A DNA stretch of 64,000 bases, taken from the NCBI GenBank assembly GCA_023150375.1, contig JAKLLA010000009.1, positions 113,672 through 177,671 of the forward strand, in the 5' to 3' direction. Shown here one piece after another: positions 39,295 to 48,465 of this stretch. The first letter of the stretch is position 1; each line of letters begins with the position of its first letter. The notes beneath the pieces are model-generated. The model saw only the letters and a list, made by a program, of their open reading frames with translations. It was not told the origin of the DNA and did no database searches. This DNA comes from Burkholderiaceae bacterium. Its GTDB lineage: Bacteria; Pseudomonadota; Gammaproteobacteria; Burkholderiales; Burkholderiaceae_C. The translations under genes and the position numbers were made by a program.

Positions 39295-40449
39295 ATGTCC
39301 CTGCGCCCACGCCGCGTCACCATTCTCGCCGGGGCGACTGCCCTGGCCCTGCTGGGCGGCATGGCCGGCACGGCCACGGCGTTCCCCAATTATCCGATCA
39401 CCGACGGGCAGCGGCGCACGGCCGACGAGGTGGCGCGCGCGGGCGTGCCGCTGGCCGAACTGGCGCCGGACGCACCGGACACCTATGTCGTCAAGCGTGG
39501 CGACACGCTCTGGGACATCTCCAAGCTCTTCCTGCGCAGCCCCTGGCGCTGGCCCGAGCTCTGGGGCATGAACCGCGCCCAGATCCGCAACCCGCACCTG
39601 ATCTACCCCGGCCAGCGCCTGCGCCTGGTGCGCCGCGACGGCCGGGCCTGGCTCGAGGTGGACGGCGATCCGCGCACCGTGAAGCTTTCGCCGCGCGCGC
39701 GTGCCAGCGAGGTGGACAGCGGCGCGATCGCCTCGATCCCGCTGCACCTGATCCAGCCCTTCCTGAACGATGCGGTGGTGCTCGAGACCAACGAGCTCGA
39801 GACGGCGCCGCGCATCGTCTCCGGCCGCGAAGGCCGCACCCTGCTGGGCCGGGGCGACCCGGCCTATGTGCGCGGCGAGATGACGCCGCGGCGCGACTGG
39901 CGGGTGTTCCGCAATGCCCGGGCCCTGAAGGACCCGGTGACGCAGGAGCTGCTCGGCTGGGAGGCCGCCTACGTGGGGGCGGCGGAGTACCAGCGGCCCG
40001 GTTCCACGCGGACCGCGCCCGACGGCCAGGCCGAGATCGTGCCGGCCACGGTGCTGCTGACCAGCCTGCGCCAGGAGGCCGGCGTGGGGGACCGCCTGGC
40101 GCCCACCGGGCCGCGCGACGAGCCCTACTTCGTGCCGCATGCGCCCGCGCAGCCGGTGCAGGCCCAGGTGGTCTCGATCTACGGCGAGGGGCTGTCGGCC
40201 GGCCAGAACCAGATCGTCTCGATCAACCGGGGGCGGCGCGACGGCATCGAGCCCGGCCATGTGCTGGCCGTGCTGCGCGCCGGCGAGCGGGTCACCGATC
40301 GCGAGGATCCGGCGCGTGCCCAGCTGCGCCTGCCCGACGAGGCACATGGGCAGGTCTTCGTGTTCCGCGTGTTCGAGCGGGTCTCCTACGCGCTGATCCT
40401 CGATGCCCAGACCGCGGTGCGGGTGGGCGACCGCTGCACGCAGCCCTGA
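39295..40449 (+). CDS. Secreted LysM domain protein
   Basis: A 384-residue exported protein. The signal peptide ends around GTATA (residue 28). A LysM peptidoglycan-binding domain follows at about 62-120 (DTYVVKRGDTLWDISKLFLRSPWRWPELWGMNRAQIRNPHLIYPGQRLRL). The remaining 260 residues form a domain typical of the betaproteobacterial LysM proteins encoded just before dprA. The ATG follows GGAGAGC. It is likely a periplasmic cell-wall-associated protein; the exact role is unknown. dprA follows 34 nt later, so the two are probably cotranscribed. Confidence 0.88.
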   Translation: MSLRPRRVTILAGATALALLGGMAGTATAFPNYPITDGQRRTADEVARAGVPLAELAPDAPDTYVVKRGDTLWDISKLFLRSPWRWPELWGMNRAQIRNPHLIYPGQRLRLVRRDGRAWLEVDGDPRTVKLSPRARASEVDSGAIASIPLHLIQPFLNDAVVLETNELETAPRIVSGREGRTLLGRGDPAYVRGEMTPRRDWRVFRNARALKDPVTQELLGWEAAYVGAAEYQRPGSTRTAPDGQAEIVPATVLLTSLRQEAGVGDRLAPTGPRDEPYFVPHAPAQPVQAQVVSIYGEGLSAGQNQIVSINRGRRDGIEPGHVLAVLRAGERVTDREDPARAQLRLPDEAHGQVFVFRVFERVSYALILDAQTAVRVGDRCTQP

Positions 40450-40483
40450 CGCGCGGGCCGCTGCCGCCGGGGATGCCAGGGTC

Positions 40484-41707
40484 ATGGACGCTGACGCCTC
40501 GAGCCCGCAGCCGCCCGGGCGGGTGCCACCGGATCTGCGCGACTGGCTGCGCCTGCTGGAGACCCCCGGCGTGGGCCGCAGCTCCGCGCGGCGCCTGCTG
40601 GCAGCCTTCGGTGCACCGGCCGCGGTGTTCGAGGCCGGTCCGGCGGCGTGGCGGGGCGTGGTGCCCGCGCCGATGGTCCAGGCCCTCGGGGAGGCGCCCC
40701 GGGACCTGGACCGGCTGCTGGCGCGCACGCAGGCCTGGCTGGCGCAGGCCGACGACCGCCGCCTGATCCTGCTCGGCGATGCGGACTATCCGGGCGGGCT
40801 GCTCGAACTGGCCGACCCGCCGCTGCTGCTGTACGCCGAGGGCGATGTGAGTCGCCTGGCCCGTCCTGCGCTGGCGCTGGTCGGCAGTCGCAATCCCAGC
40901 GCCCAGGGGCTGGCGAACGCGCGCGCCTTCGGCGCCGACTTCAGCCGCGCGGGGGTGGTGGTGGTCTCGGGTCTGGCCGCGGGCATCGACGGTGCCGCGC
41001 ACGAGGGTGCGCTGCAGGGCGAAGCCGGCACGGTCGCGGTGCTCGGCACCGGGCTGGACCTGATCTACCCGCGCCGCCATGCCGATCTCGCCGCCCGGGT
41101 GCGCAGCCACGGGCTGCTGCTCAGCGAGTACGCCCTCGGAACTCCGCCGGTGGCGGCGCACTTCCCGCTGCGCAACCGGATCATTGCCGGGCTGTCGCTG
41201 GGCACGCTGGTGGTGGAGGCCGCGTTGCAGTCGGGCTCGCTGATCACCGCCCGGCTGGCCCTGGAGGCCGGGCGCGAGGTCTTCGCGATCCCCGGCTCGA
41301 TCCACAGCCCGCACGCCAAGGGCTGCCACGCGCTGATCAAGCAGGGCGCCAAGCTGGTCGAGGACAGCCGCGACATCCTCGACGAACTGCCGCAGCTGCG
41401 CAGCCACCGTGCCGGGGCCGAGGCGGCCCGCCGGCTGCGCGAGGCGACGGCGCCGGCGCCCGACGAAGCGCCGGCGCGCCGTGTGGAGGTCAGCCCGGAG
41501 GGGGGCGCAGCCGATCCGGCCGATGCCGGCGATCCCGCCGATCCGGTGCTGCGCGCCCTGGGCTGGAGCCCGGCGACGCTGGAGGTGCTGCAGCTGCGCA
41601 GCGGCCTGCCGGCCAGCGAACTGAGCGTGCGCCTGCTGGAGCTGGAGCTGCTCGGCGAGGTGGCGCGGCTGCCCGGCCAGCTGTTCCAGCGGCAGGCGCG
41701 CGGCTGA
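40484..41707 (+). CDS. dprA: DNA-processing protein DprA
   Basis: A 407-residue protein that binds incoming single-stranded DNA and loads RecA during natural transformation. The N-terminal SAM-like region (LRLLETPGVGRSSARRLLAAFG) is followed by the Rossmann-like core: LALVGSRNPSAQGLANARAFGADF, VVVVSGLAAGIDGAAHEGAL, TVAVLGTGLDLIYPRRH, EYALGTPPVAAHFPLRNRIIAGLS, VVEAALQSGSLITARLALEAGREVFAIPGSI and GCHALIKQGAKLVE. After an Ala/Pro linker a winged-helix domain closes the chain (LQLRSGLPASELSVRLLELELLGEV). Confidence 0.96.
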   Translation: MDADASSPQPPGRVPPDLRDWLRLLETPGVGRSSARRLLAAFGAPAAVFEAGPAAWRGVVPAPMVQALGEAPRDLDRLLARTQAWLAQADDRRLILLGDADYPGGLLELADPPLLLYAEGDVSRLARPALALVGSRNPSAQGLANARAFGADFSRAGVVVVSGLAAGIDGAAHEGALQGEAGTVAVLGTGLDLIYPRRHADLAARVRSHGLLLSEYALGTPPVAAHFPLRNRIIAGLSLGTLVVEAALQSGSLITARLALEAGREVFAIPGSIHSPHAKGCHALIKQGAKLVEDSRDILDELPQLRSHRAGAEAARRLREATAPAPDEAPARRVEVSPEGGAADPADAGDPADPVLRALGWSPATLEVLQLRSGLPASELSVRLLELELLGEVARLPGQLFQRQARG

Positions 41708-41787
41708 TTCGCGTGATCCCATACACGGGTGGGAAGCCCCGCTTATCCCGGCGATGTGCCCGGGTGGGGCTCGGGTATAGTGGGTTC

Positions 41788-42240
41788 ATGTTCGATGTTC
41801 TCGTATATCTCTACGAAAACTACTGGCGGCCGGACGCCTGCCCCGACCACGACCAGTTATCGAAGAAGCTGACCGCGGTCGGCTTCGAGAGCGAGGAAAT
41901 CGAGGATGCCCTGAACTGGCTGGACGGCCTGGCCGACGTGGCCGAGTCGCACACCGGGGTGCAGGGCGAGCGGTCGATGCGGGTCTACTCCCCGGCCGAG
42001 CAGGAGCACCTGGGGGTGGCGTCGATCGCCTTCATCAGCTTCCTGGAGTCCGCCGGCGTGCTGCCGCCGCCGATGCGCGAGATCGTGGTCGACCGTGCGA
42101 TGGCCACCGCGCACGCACCGCTGCGGCTCGAGGACCTGAAGATCATCGTGCTGATGGTCTTCTGGAGCCTGGGCGAGGAGCCCGATGCGCTGATCCTGGA
42201 CGAGCTCTTCGTCGATGCCGAGGACCGGCTGATCCACTGA
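41788..42240 (+). CDS. smg: DUF494/Smg family protein
   Basis: A 150-residue acidic cytoplasmic protein. It begins MFDVLVYLYENYW and has EEIEDALNWLDGL, FISFLESAGVLPPPMREIVVDRAMA and the conserved ending LEDLKIIVLMVFWSLGEEPDALILDELF. These match Smg, a protein of unknown function encoded beside dprA in many proteobacteria. No Shine-Dalgarno site precedes the ATG; a TATAGT -10 box (41776-41781) ends 6 nt before it, so the mRNA may be leaderless. Confidence 0.93.
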   Translation: MFDVLVYLYENYWRPDACPDHDQLSKKLTAVGFESEEIEDALNWLDGLADVAESHTGVQGERSMRVYSPAEQEHLGVASIAFISFLESAGVLPPPMREIVVDRAMATAHAPLRLEDLKIIVLMVFWSLGEEPDALILDELFVDAEDRLIH

Positions 42241-42277
42241 CCGTCGGCGCCCCGCGGCAGCGACGTGCCGTGGCGCA

Positions 42278-44836
42278 TCAGTGCAGCAATTGCTGCGGAT
42301 TGGCGTCGAGCTTGGCCAGCGCGTCGCGGGTGGCCCGCACGGTCAGCGATTCCTCTTCCACCGGCACCAGCAGGCCGGCCTGCAGGAAGGCCGCCAGGCG
42401 GTGGCGCTGGAACATGATGCCGCGTCCCTGCGGACTGACGAACAGGCACATCTGCTTGCGCAGGCCCTGCCAGGCCAGCTGCACCGGGTCGATGCGGTTG
42501 CGCCAGTCCAGCTTGAACCAGCTGCCCACCTGCAGGTCGCCGGCCCAGGCCAGCATGGCCGGGGTGGGCATCGAGCCGCCTTCGGAGACCACCTCGAGCT
42601 CCTGGCTGTCATGGCCGGAGAGGTCGCGGATCATCGACTCGTCGATCTCCACGGTGCCAATGTCGGGCAGCAGGTCCTCCAGCGTCTCGAGCTGCATCAT
42701 CAGCTCGTCGAGCCGCTCGGTCGGGATGGTGGCGGTGCGCGCCGAGAAGGCCGCCTGCAGCGAATTGTTCAGCGCCTGGATGTACTCGTCCTGGCGGGCG
42801 TTGGGCACACCGGCCACGCCCATGCCCTCGCGCAGCTTCTTCAGCAGCGGCGGCAGGCGGCGGATCGCCTCGGAACGCTCCTCGCGCGAGACCTTGGCGC
42901 TGGCCAGCCAGATCAGATCGGCCGCGGCGCGCTGCATCTGCTTGGTCGATTCGCTGCTCTGGCCGGCCTTGACCGCGGTGGTGGCCAGCACATCGGCCCA
43001 GACCTGGAAGAGGAACTCGCGCACGCCGTCGTGTACCGGCACCTCGTTGAGCATCTTGCGCAGCTCGATGGTGTACTGGATCGCCATCGTCTCGCGCTGC
43101 TCGATCTGCTGGGCCAGGCTGACGCCCTTGGTGGCCGCATGGCTGGTCTTGAAATAGTTCTCCAGGAAGCGCTCGAACTCGGTGAGCACGGTCTGGAAGA
43201 CGCGCCGGCCGGTGTCGGGGTAGGCTTCCACCACCTGGACGATGCGCTTGATCTCCTTCTCGAGTGGCTCGCTCACCCCGGCGTTGCCGGCCTCGAAGCC
43301 CATCACGCAGCCGCCCATGCGGTCGATCAGCTTGCGCGCCGGGTGGTCGATGGAGCCGAAGAAATCCGGCTCGGCGATCGCCACGCGCAGCACCGGCATC
43401 TGCAGCCGGGCGAACCAGACCCGCACGGCCGCGGGGATGCGCTCCTCGGTCAGCAGGCTCTGGAACATCAGCGCGACGATCTCGATGGTCGCACGCTCCA
43501 CCGGTGTGGTGGCGGCCTGCTTGAGGGCCTGCTTGCGCGCCTGCAGTTCCTGCAGCAGCGCCGGGGTCGAGGCTGCCGGGCCCACCGCGCCGGCCGGACC
43601 GGCACGGCTGGGGCTGCCGGCGGCGGCGGCCCCGGAGGCCTCGAAACGGCGTTTGACCGCCTGCTCGGCCTCATGGATGGCCGCGCGCAGGCCGGGCGAG
43701 GCCGAATGCGGCAGCGCGATCGTCGAACCGCTGAACTCGGGCACCTGCCGGGCCACCAGGCGGTTCAGGCGGCCCAGCACGGCCTCGGCCTGCTCGATGC
43801 TGCGCAGCAGGCCGGGGGAGCGCGTCATCAGCCGCGTCTCCTCGTGCACATCGCCGCGCAGGCTGCGCGGCGAGGCCCCGCTGTCACCGAAGCCGCCCGA
43901 GGCCTGGGCACCGGCGGGCGGGCCGGCCAGCACCGTGGGCGCGAACTGGTGCGCGTTCTCGGGCGTGGGGCCGATGCGATCGCGGTTCAGGCTGCTCGGG
44001 GTGGGAAAGCGCGGGGCGGGCTGGCCTGCCGGCAGCGCAGCGCTGCCGCCTGTGCCGGCGCCCACGCCGCCGGTCGCCGGGCCGCCCTGGGTGCGGGTGA
44101 CGGCGCCTGCGGTCGCCGAGGGGCCGGCTCCTCCCGCGGCGGCAGCGCCGGCCGGCGCGCCGGGCCTGGCCGCGGTCACACCGGTATCCCGGGCGCGGCG
44201 GATGAACGGCCGCAGGTTCACCTCGGGACAGACGCCCTGGCCCATCAGCCAGCGGTTGGTCTCGTGGTAGGCCTCCTGCAGCAGTCCGGCGAACTCCTCG
44301 TGCAGCAGGGCCTGCGCCGTACGCCAGTGTTCCTGGGTCAGACCGGCGCCGCGCCAGGCGTCGACCGCCGCGCGCGCCAGCACGTGCGGTCGCAGCAGAT
44401 CCTGTGGATCCATCTCCTCGCGGCGCTCCAGCGAGGACATGCGATAGCGCAGGTCGGAGAACTCCCAGGACGCCTTGTCCATCATCCCGAGCGCCAGACG
44501 CGATGCACTGATCTCGTGCTCGATGGTGTCGTCGTCGACAAGCGACAGTTCTGCCGCCCGCGTGGCCCGGGGCGCGGTGGCCGCTGCCATCGGGCGGCCA
44601 GCTGCGGCCGCGGCCAGGGCCGCCCCGATGCCCTGCTGCCAGCGCGGCGCCAGGCGTGGCAGATCCATCACCAGGTCCCGGCGACGGGCCACCTGATCCG
44701 GCGGGCCCACCTGCGCCATCAAGCCCTTGGCGGATTCCACCACGGCCCGCACGCAGCGGGGCACCTCACGCACGAGCACGTCGTGGTAGAAGCGCCGCGC
44801 CTGGGCTGCAAGGGCGGGGGAGGGGGCGGCGGGCAT
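42278..44836 (-). CDS. DUF1631 family protein
   Basis: An 852-residue soluble protein without signal peptide. The N-terminal half contains the family blocks LSLVDDDTIEHEISASRLA and ELHPHVLARAA-like sequence (DPQDLLRPHVLARAAVDAW). A low-complexity Gly/Ala/Pro linker of about 100 residues follows. The C-terminal half holds MPVLRVAIAEPDFFGSIDHPARKLIDRMGGCVMGFE and ends with a PilZ-like part (VGSWFKLDWRNRIDPVQLAWQ), which hints at cyclic di-GMP binding. The function of DUF1631 is not established. The start at 44836 was chosen over a longer frame without conserved sequence. It converges with smg and follows secF on the same strand by 58 nt. Confidence 0.85.
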   Translation of the reverse strand: MPAAPSPALAAQARRFYHDVLVREVPRCVRAVVESAKGLMAQVGPPDQVARRRDLVMDLPRLAPRWQQGIGAALAAAAAGRPMAAATAPRATRAAELSLVDDDTIEHEISASRLALGMMDKASWEFSDLRYRMSSLERREEMDPQDLLRPHVLARAAVDAWRGAGLTQEHWRTAQALLHEEFAGLLQEAYHETNRWLMGQGVCPEVNLRPFIRRARDTGVTAARPGAPAGAAAAGGAGPSATAGAVTRTQGGPATGGVGAGTGGSAALPAGQPAPRFPTPSSLNRDRIGPTPENAHQFAPTVLAGPPAGAQASGGFGDSGASPRSLRGDVHEETRLMTRSPGLLRSIEQAEAVLGRLNRLVARQVPEFSGSTIALPHSASPGLRAAIHEAEQAVKRRFEASGAAAAGSPSRAGPAGAVGPAASTPALLQELQARKQALKQAATTPVERATIEIVALMFQSLLTEERIPAAVRVWFARLQMPVLRVAIAEPDFFGSIDHPARKLIDRMGGCVMGFEAGNAGVSEPLEKEIKRIVQVVEAYPDTGRRVFQTVLTEFERFLENYFKTSHAATKGVSLAQQIEQRETMAIQYTIELRKMLNEVPVHDGVREFLFQVWADVLATTAVKAGQSSESTKQMQRAAADLIWLASAKVSREERSEAIRRLPPLLKKLREGMGVAGVPNARQDEYIQALNNSLQAAFSARTATIPTERLDELMMQLETLEDLLPDIGTVEIDESMIRDLSGHDSQELEVVSEGGSMPTPAMLAWAGDLQVGSWFKLDWRNRIDPVQLAWQGLRKQMCLFVSPQGRGIMFQRHRLAAFLQAGLLVPVEEESLTVRATRDALAKLDANPQQLLH

Positions 44837-44894
44837 CGACGGGCGCAGGGCAGCAACAGGCGTATCGGAATGCAAATACTCTACACCAGGGACC

Positions 44895-45929
44895 TCACAC
44901 CACGGCTCCCGCATTCGGGTCGTTCGGGTCCTGATCCTTGCGGCCGGCCGAACTCACCAGATCTTCACGCTTGACGCCCAGCCACATCGCGATGGCCGCG
45001 GCCACGAACACCGACGAGTAGATGCCGAAGCAGATGCCGATGGTCAGCGCGAGCGAGAACTCGTGCAGCGTCGGGCCGCCGAACAGCAGCATCGACAGCA
45101 CCATGATCTGCGTGGAGCCGTGGGTGATGATGGTGCGGCTGATCGTGGAGGTGATCGCGTGGTCGATCACCTGCGGGGTGGTCAGCTTGCGGTACTTGCG
45201 GAAGGCCTCGCGCACCCGGTCGAAGATCACCACCGACTCGTTGACCGAGTAGCCCAGCACCGCCAGCACCGCCGCCAGCACGGAGAGCGAGAACTCCCAC
45301 TGGAAGAAGGCGAAGAAGCCCAGGATGATGACCACGTCGTGCAGGTTGGCGATGATGCCGGCCACCGCGAACTTCCACTCGAAGCGGAAGGCGAGGTAGA
45401 CCATGATGCCGACGACCACGAAGGCCAGCGCCTTCAGCCCGTCCTCGGCCAGCTCCTTGCCGACCTGCGGGCCGACGAATTCGCTGCGCGAGAGCTTCAG
45501 CGGCTCGGCGCTGCCGGCTTCGCAGACCTGGCGGGTCACCACCTCGCCCTTGTCGCTGGTTTCCTGCCGCTGGGTGACACGGCCCTTCTCGGCGCTGCAC
45601 AGCTGGGTGAAGACGCGGCCGACCACATCGGCCTGCTTGACGTCGCCGCGCAGCGGCAGGCGGATCAGCACGTCGCGCGAGCTGCCGAAGTTCTGCACCT
45701 GCACCTCGCCGAGCTTCAGCGACTGCACGCTCTCGCGCACCCGGCCGATGTCGGCGGCCTGGCTGTAGGCCACCTCCATCACGGTGCCGCCGGTGAACTC
45801 CACCGACAGGTGCAGGCCGCGCGTGAACAGGAAGAACACCGCGGCCAGGAAGGTGACGAAGGAGACGGCGTTGAGCAGCAGCGCATGCCGCATGAACGGG
45901 ATGTCGCGCCGGATTCGGAAAAATTCCAT
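44895..45929 (-). CDS. secF: Protein translocase subunit SecF
   Basis: A 344-residue inner-membrane subunit of the SecDF accessory motor that uses proton motive force to pull proteins through SecYEG. It has six predicted helices. The first lies near the N-terminus (ALLLNAVSFVTFLAAVFFLFTRGLHLSVEFTGGTVMEV) and the conserved SFGYSVNES-type motif is LGYSVNESVVIFDRVRE; the end is LALTIGICFGIYSSVFVAAAIAMWLG. The first periplasmic loop carries about 30 extra residues (TQRQETSDKGEVVTRQV) compared with E. coli SecF (323 aa). It follows secD by 27 nt. Confidence 0.97.
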   Translation of the reverse strand: MEFFRIRRDIPFMRHALLLNAVSFVTFLAAVFFLFTRGLHLSVEFTGGTVMEVAYSQAADIGRVRESVQSLKLGEVQVQNFGSSRDVLIRLPLRGDVKQADVVGRVFTQLCSAEKGRVTQRQETSDKGEVVTRQVCEAGSAEPLKLSRSEFVGPQVGKELAEDGLKALAFVVVGIMVYLAFRFEWKFAVAGIIANLHDVVIILGFFAFFQWEFSLSVLAAVLAVLGYSVNESVVIFDRVREAFRKYRKLTTPQVIDHAITSTISRTIITHGSTQIMVLSMLLFGGPTLHEFSLALTIGICFGIYSSVFVAAAIAMWLGVKREDLVSSAGRKDQDPNDPNAGAVV

Positions 45930-45956
45930 GGGGCTCTTTCAGTCGTCGGCGACGGT

Positions 45957-47846
45957 TCAGGCCTTGGGGCCGGAGACGGCCGTGCCGGCTTCGGCAGCGG
46001 GTTTCCAGACCTGGCCGATCGACACCTTCTGCAGGCGCTTGCGCCGGCCGTACCAGAGGTTGACCAGGCCGCGCGAGAAGAACACCGCCGAGAACATCGA
46101 GGTCAGGATGCCCAGGCAGTGCACCACCGCGAAGCCGCGCACCGGACCCGAGCCGAAGGCCAGCAGCGCCACGCCGGCGATCAGCGTGGTCACGTTGGAA
46201 TCCAGGATGGTGCCCCAGGCACGCTCGTAGCCCAGATGGATGGCCATCTGCGGCGAGGTGCCGTTGCGCAGCTCCTCGCGCACCCGTTCGTTGATCAGCA
46301 CGTTCGAGTCGATCGCCATGCCCAGCACCAGCGCGATGGCGGCCATGCCCGGCAGGCTGAGGGTGGCCTGCAGCATCGACAGCACCGCCACCAGCAGCAG
46401 CAGGTTCACGCCCAGGGCCAGGCTGGAGAACACGCCGAAGAGCAGGTAGTAGGCGCACATGAAGGCTGCCACCGCCAGGAAACCCCAGAGCACGCTGTCG
46501 AAGCCCTTGGCGATGTTCTCGGCACCCAGGCTCGGGCCGATCAGGCGCTCCTCGATGATCTCCATCGGCGCGGCCAGCGAACCGGCGCGCAGCAGCAGCG
46601 CGGTGTCGGCGGCTTCGACCGCGGTCATCGCGCCGGAGATCTGCACCCGCCCGCCGCCGATCTCGGTGCGGATCACCGGGGCGGTCACGACCTCGCCACG
46701 GCCCTTCTCGAACAGCAGGATGGCCATGCGCTTGCCGACGTTCTCGCGCGTGACGTCGCGGAAGATGCGCGCACCGCGTGCGTCCAGCGTCAGGTGCACG
46801 GCCGGCTGCTGGTTGTCGTCGAAGCCGGGCTGCGCGTCGGTGATGTTCTCGCCGGTGAGCAGCACCTGGCGCTTGACGATCACGCCCACGCCGCCGCGCT
46901 CGGCGTAGCGCTCGGTGCCGAAGGGCACCGGGCCGCTGCCGGCCAGCGCGGCCTGCGCCTCGGTGCCGTCGTCCACCAGGCGCACCTCCAGCGTGGCGGT
47001 GCGGCCGATGATGTCCTTGGCCTTGGCCACGTCCTGCACGCCGGGCAGCTGCACCACCACCCGGTCCAGGCCCTGCTGCTGGATCACCGGCTCGGCCACA
47101 CCGAGTTCGTTGATGCGGTTGTGCAGGGTGTTGATGTTCTGGGTGAGGGCCTGCTCCTGCACCTTGCGCTCCGCGGGCGGCTTGAGCGTGCCCACCAGCT
47201 TCTGGTCGGCGCCGTCGGCCACCGCCTTCCACTCCAGGTCGGGAAGCTGGTCGGTCAGCAGCTCGCGGATCCGTGCCCCGCTTTCGGCATCGCGCAGGCG
47301 CACCTCGACGCTGTTGCCCACGCGGGCGATGCCGGCGTGGCGCAGGTTCTTGTCGCGCAGCAGGCTGCGGATGTCACCGGTGAGCGATTCGGCCTTCTTG
47401 GTCAGGGCCGACTTCATGTCGACCTGCATCAGGAAGTGCACGCCGCCGCGCAGGTCCAGGCCGAGGTACATCGGCAGCGCCCGGATCGAGGCCAGCCACT
47501 GCGGCGAGCGCGACACCAGGTTCAGCGCCACGATGTAGGTCGGGTCGGCCGCGTCCGGGTTGAGGGCGCGTGCGATGGCGTCACGGGCAAGCAGCTGGGC
47601 GTCGGTGTCGGCGAAGCGGGCGCGCACCGAGGTGCCCTCCTGCTGCACGAAATCGGGCTGCAGCCTGGCGTCGGCCAGCACCTGGCGGACCCGGTCGACC
47701 AGCGCGGCATCGACCTTCACGGTGGCCTTGGCGCTGGAGACCTGCACGGCCGGGGCCTCGCCGTAGAAGTTCGGCAGGGTGTAGAGCAGACCCACCACCA
47801 CCGCGATGGCCAGGATCAGGTACTTCCACCAGGGAAAGCGGTTCAT
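45957..47846 (-). CDS. secD: Protein translocase subunit SecD
   Basis: A 629-residue partner of SecF. It starts MNRFPWWKYLILAIAVVVGLLYTLPNFYGEAPAVQV, has the LDLRGGVHFLMQVDM block, the large periplasmic P1 domain and five C-terminal helices with GMAIDSNVLINERVREELRNG, where the Asp is part of the proton path. The ATG at 47846 is preferred over a GTG two codons earlier because AGGA is spaced 8 nt from it and it matches the E. coli start. It lies in the order yajC-secD-secF on the minus strand. Confidence 0.97.
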   Translation of the reverse strand: MNRFPWWKYLILAIAVVVGLLYTLPNFYGEAPAVQVSSAKATVKVDAALVDRVRQVLADARLQPDFVQQEGTSVRARFADTDAQLLARDAIARALNPDAADPTYIVALNLVSRSPQWLASIRALPMYLGLDLRGGVHFLMQVDMKSALTKKAESLTGDIRSLLRDKNLRHAGIARVGNSVEVRLRDAESGARIRELLTDQLPDLEWKAVADGADQKLVGTLKPPAERKVQEQALTQNINTLHNRINELGVAEPVIQQQGLDRVVVQLPGVQDVAKAKDIIGRTATLEVRLVDDGTEAQAALAGSGPVPFGTERYAERGGVGVIVKRQVLLTGENITDAQPGFDDNQQPAVHLTLDARGARIFRDVTRENVGKRMAILLFEKGRGEVVTAPVIRTEIGGGRVQISGAMTAVEAADTALLLRAGSLAAPMEIIEERLIGPSLGAENIAKGFDSVLWGFLAVAAFMCAYYLLFGVFSSLALGVNLLLLVAVLSMLQATLSLPGMAAIALVLGMAIDSNVLINERVREELRNGTSPQMAIHLGYERAWGTILDSNVTTLIAGVALLAFGSGPVRGFAVVHCLGILTSMFSAVFFSRGLVNLWYGRRKRLQKVSIGQVWKPAAEAGTAVSGPKA

Positions 47847-47919
47847 CGTCACGTCCTCGGGGCAGGGCCCCGCAGGACCGGCATGCCGCCGGGCGGCCGC
47901 CGGTCGTCAAAGCATCGAC

Positions 47920-48240
47920 TTACTTGATGCTGCCCTTGGGCAGCACCTGCACCACGGCGCTGCGCTGGCACTGCACCTCGACGCCGGGCGCGACTTCGAG
48001 GCCGATCTGGTTGTCGCCCACCTTGGTGATGCGCCCCATCAGACCACCGCCGGTGACCACCTCGTCGCCCTTGCCGAGCGCGTCGATCATGGCCTTGTGC
48101 TCCTTCTGCCGCTTCATCTGCGGGCGGATCATGATGAAGTAGAGCACCACGAACATCAGCAGCAGCGGCAGCAGGCTCATCAGCGAAGAGCCGCCGGCGG
48201 CCGCGGGGGCCGCTTGTGCGTATGCATTGGAAATGAACAC
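47920..48240 (-). CDS. yajC: Sec translocon accessory protein YajC
   Basis: A 106-residue protein with one membrane helix (LMSLLPLLLMFVVLYFIMIRPQMKRQKEHK) and a small cytoplasmic domain (GDEVVTGGGLMGRITKVGDNQIGLEVAPGVEVQCQRSAV). This is typical YajC, which associates with SecDF. It begins at a GTG (MFISNAYAQ), with AGGAG spaced 7 nt upstream. queA and tgt, which often precede yajC, are not here; instead the LytS-like kinase gene is divergent. Confidence 0.96.
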   Translation of the reverse strand: MFISNAYAQAAPAAAGGSSLMSLLPLLLMFVVLYFIMIRPQMKRQKEHKAMIDALGKGDEVVTGGGLMGRITKVGDNQIGLEVAPGVEVQCQRSAVVQVLPKGSIK

Positions 48241-48465
48241 CTGGGGACTCCTGAAGAGGTGGGCAAAAGCTCCGGATTGTAGGCCGGGCCTCGTGAACCA
48301 TTGCCCATCCCGCTCCCAGGCCCAACGGGTCGGGGGGGGAGGGCCACGGCCCTCTGCGCGAAGGGGCCGGGCGGCCCGTCGCCCGGGGCGGCCGCTGGAT
48401 CCGTCCGCGGCGCAGTCTGTCGCGCGGCCCTGGGCGGCGGTGGCGGGCGCGCTTACATTGCCGGC

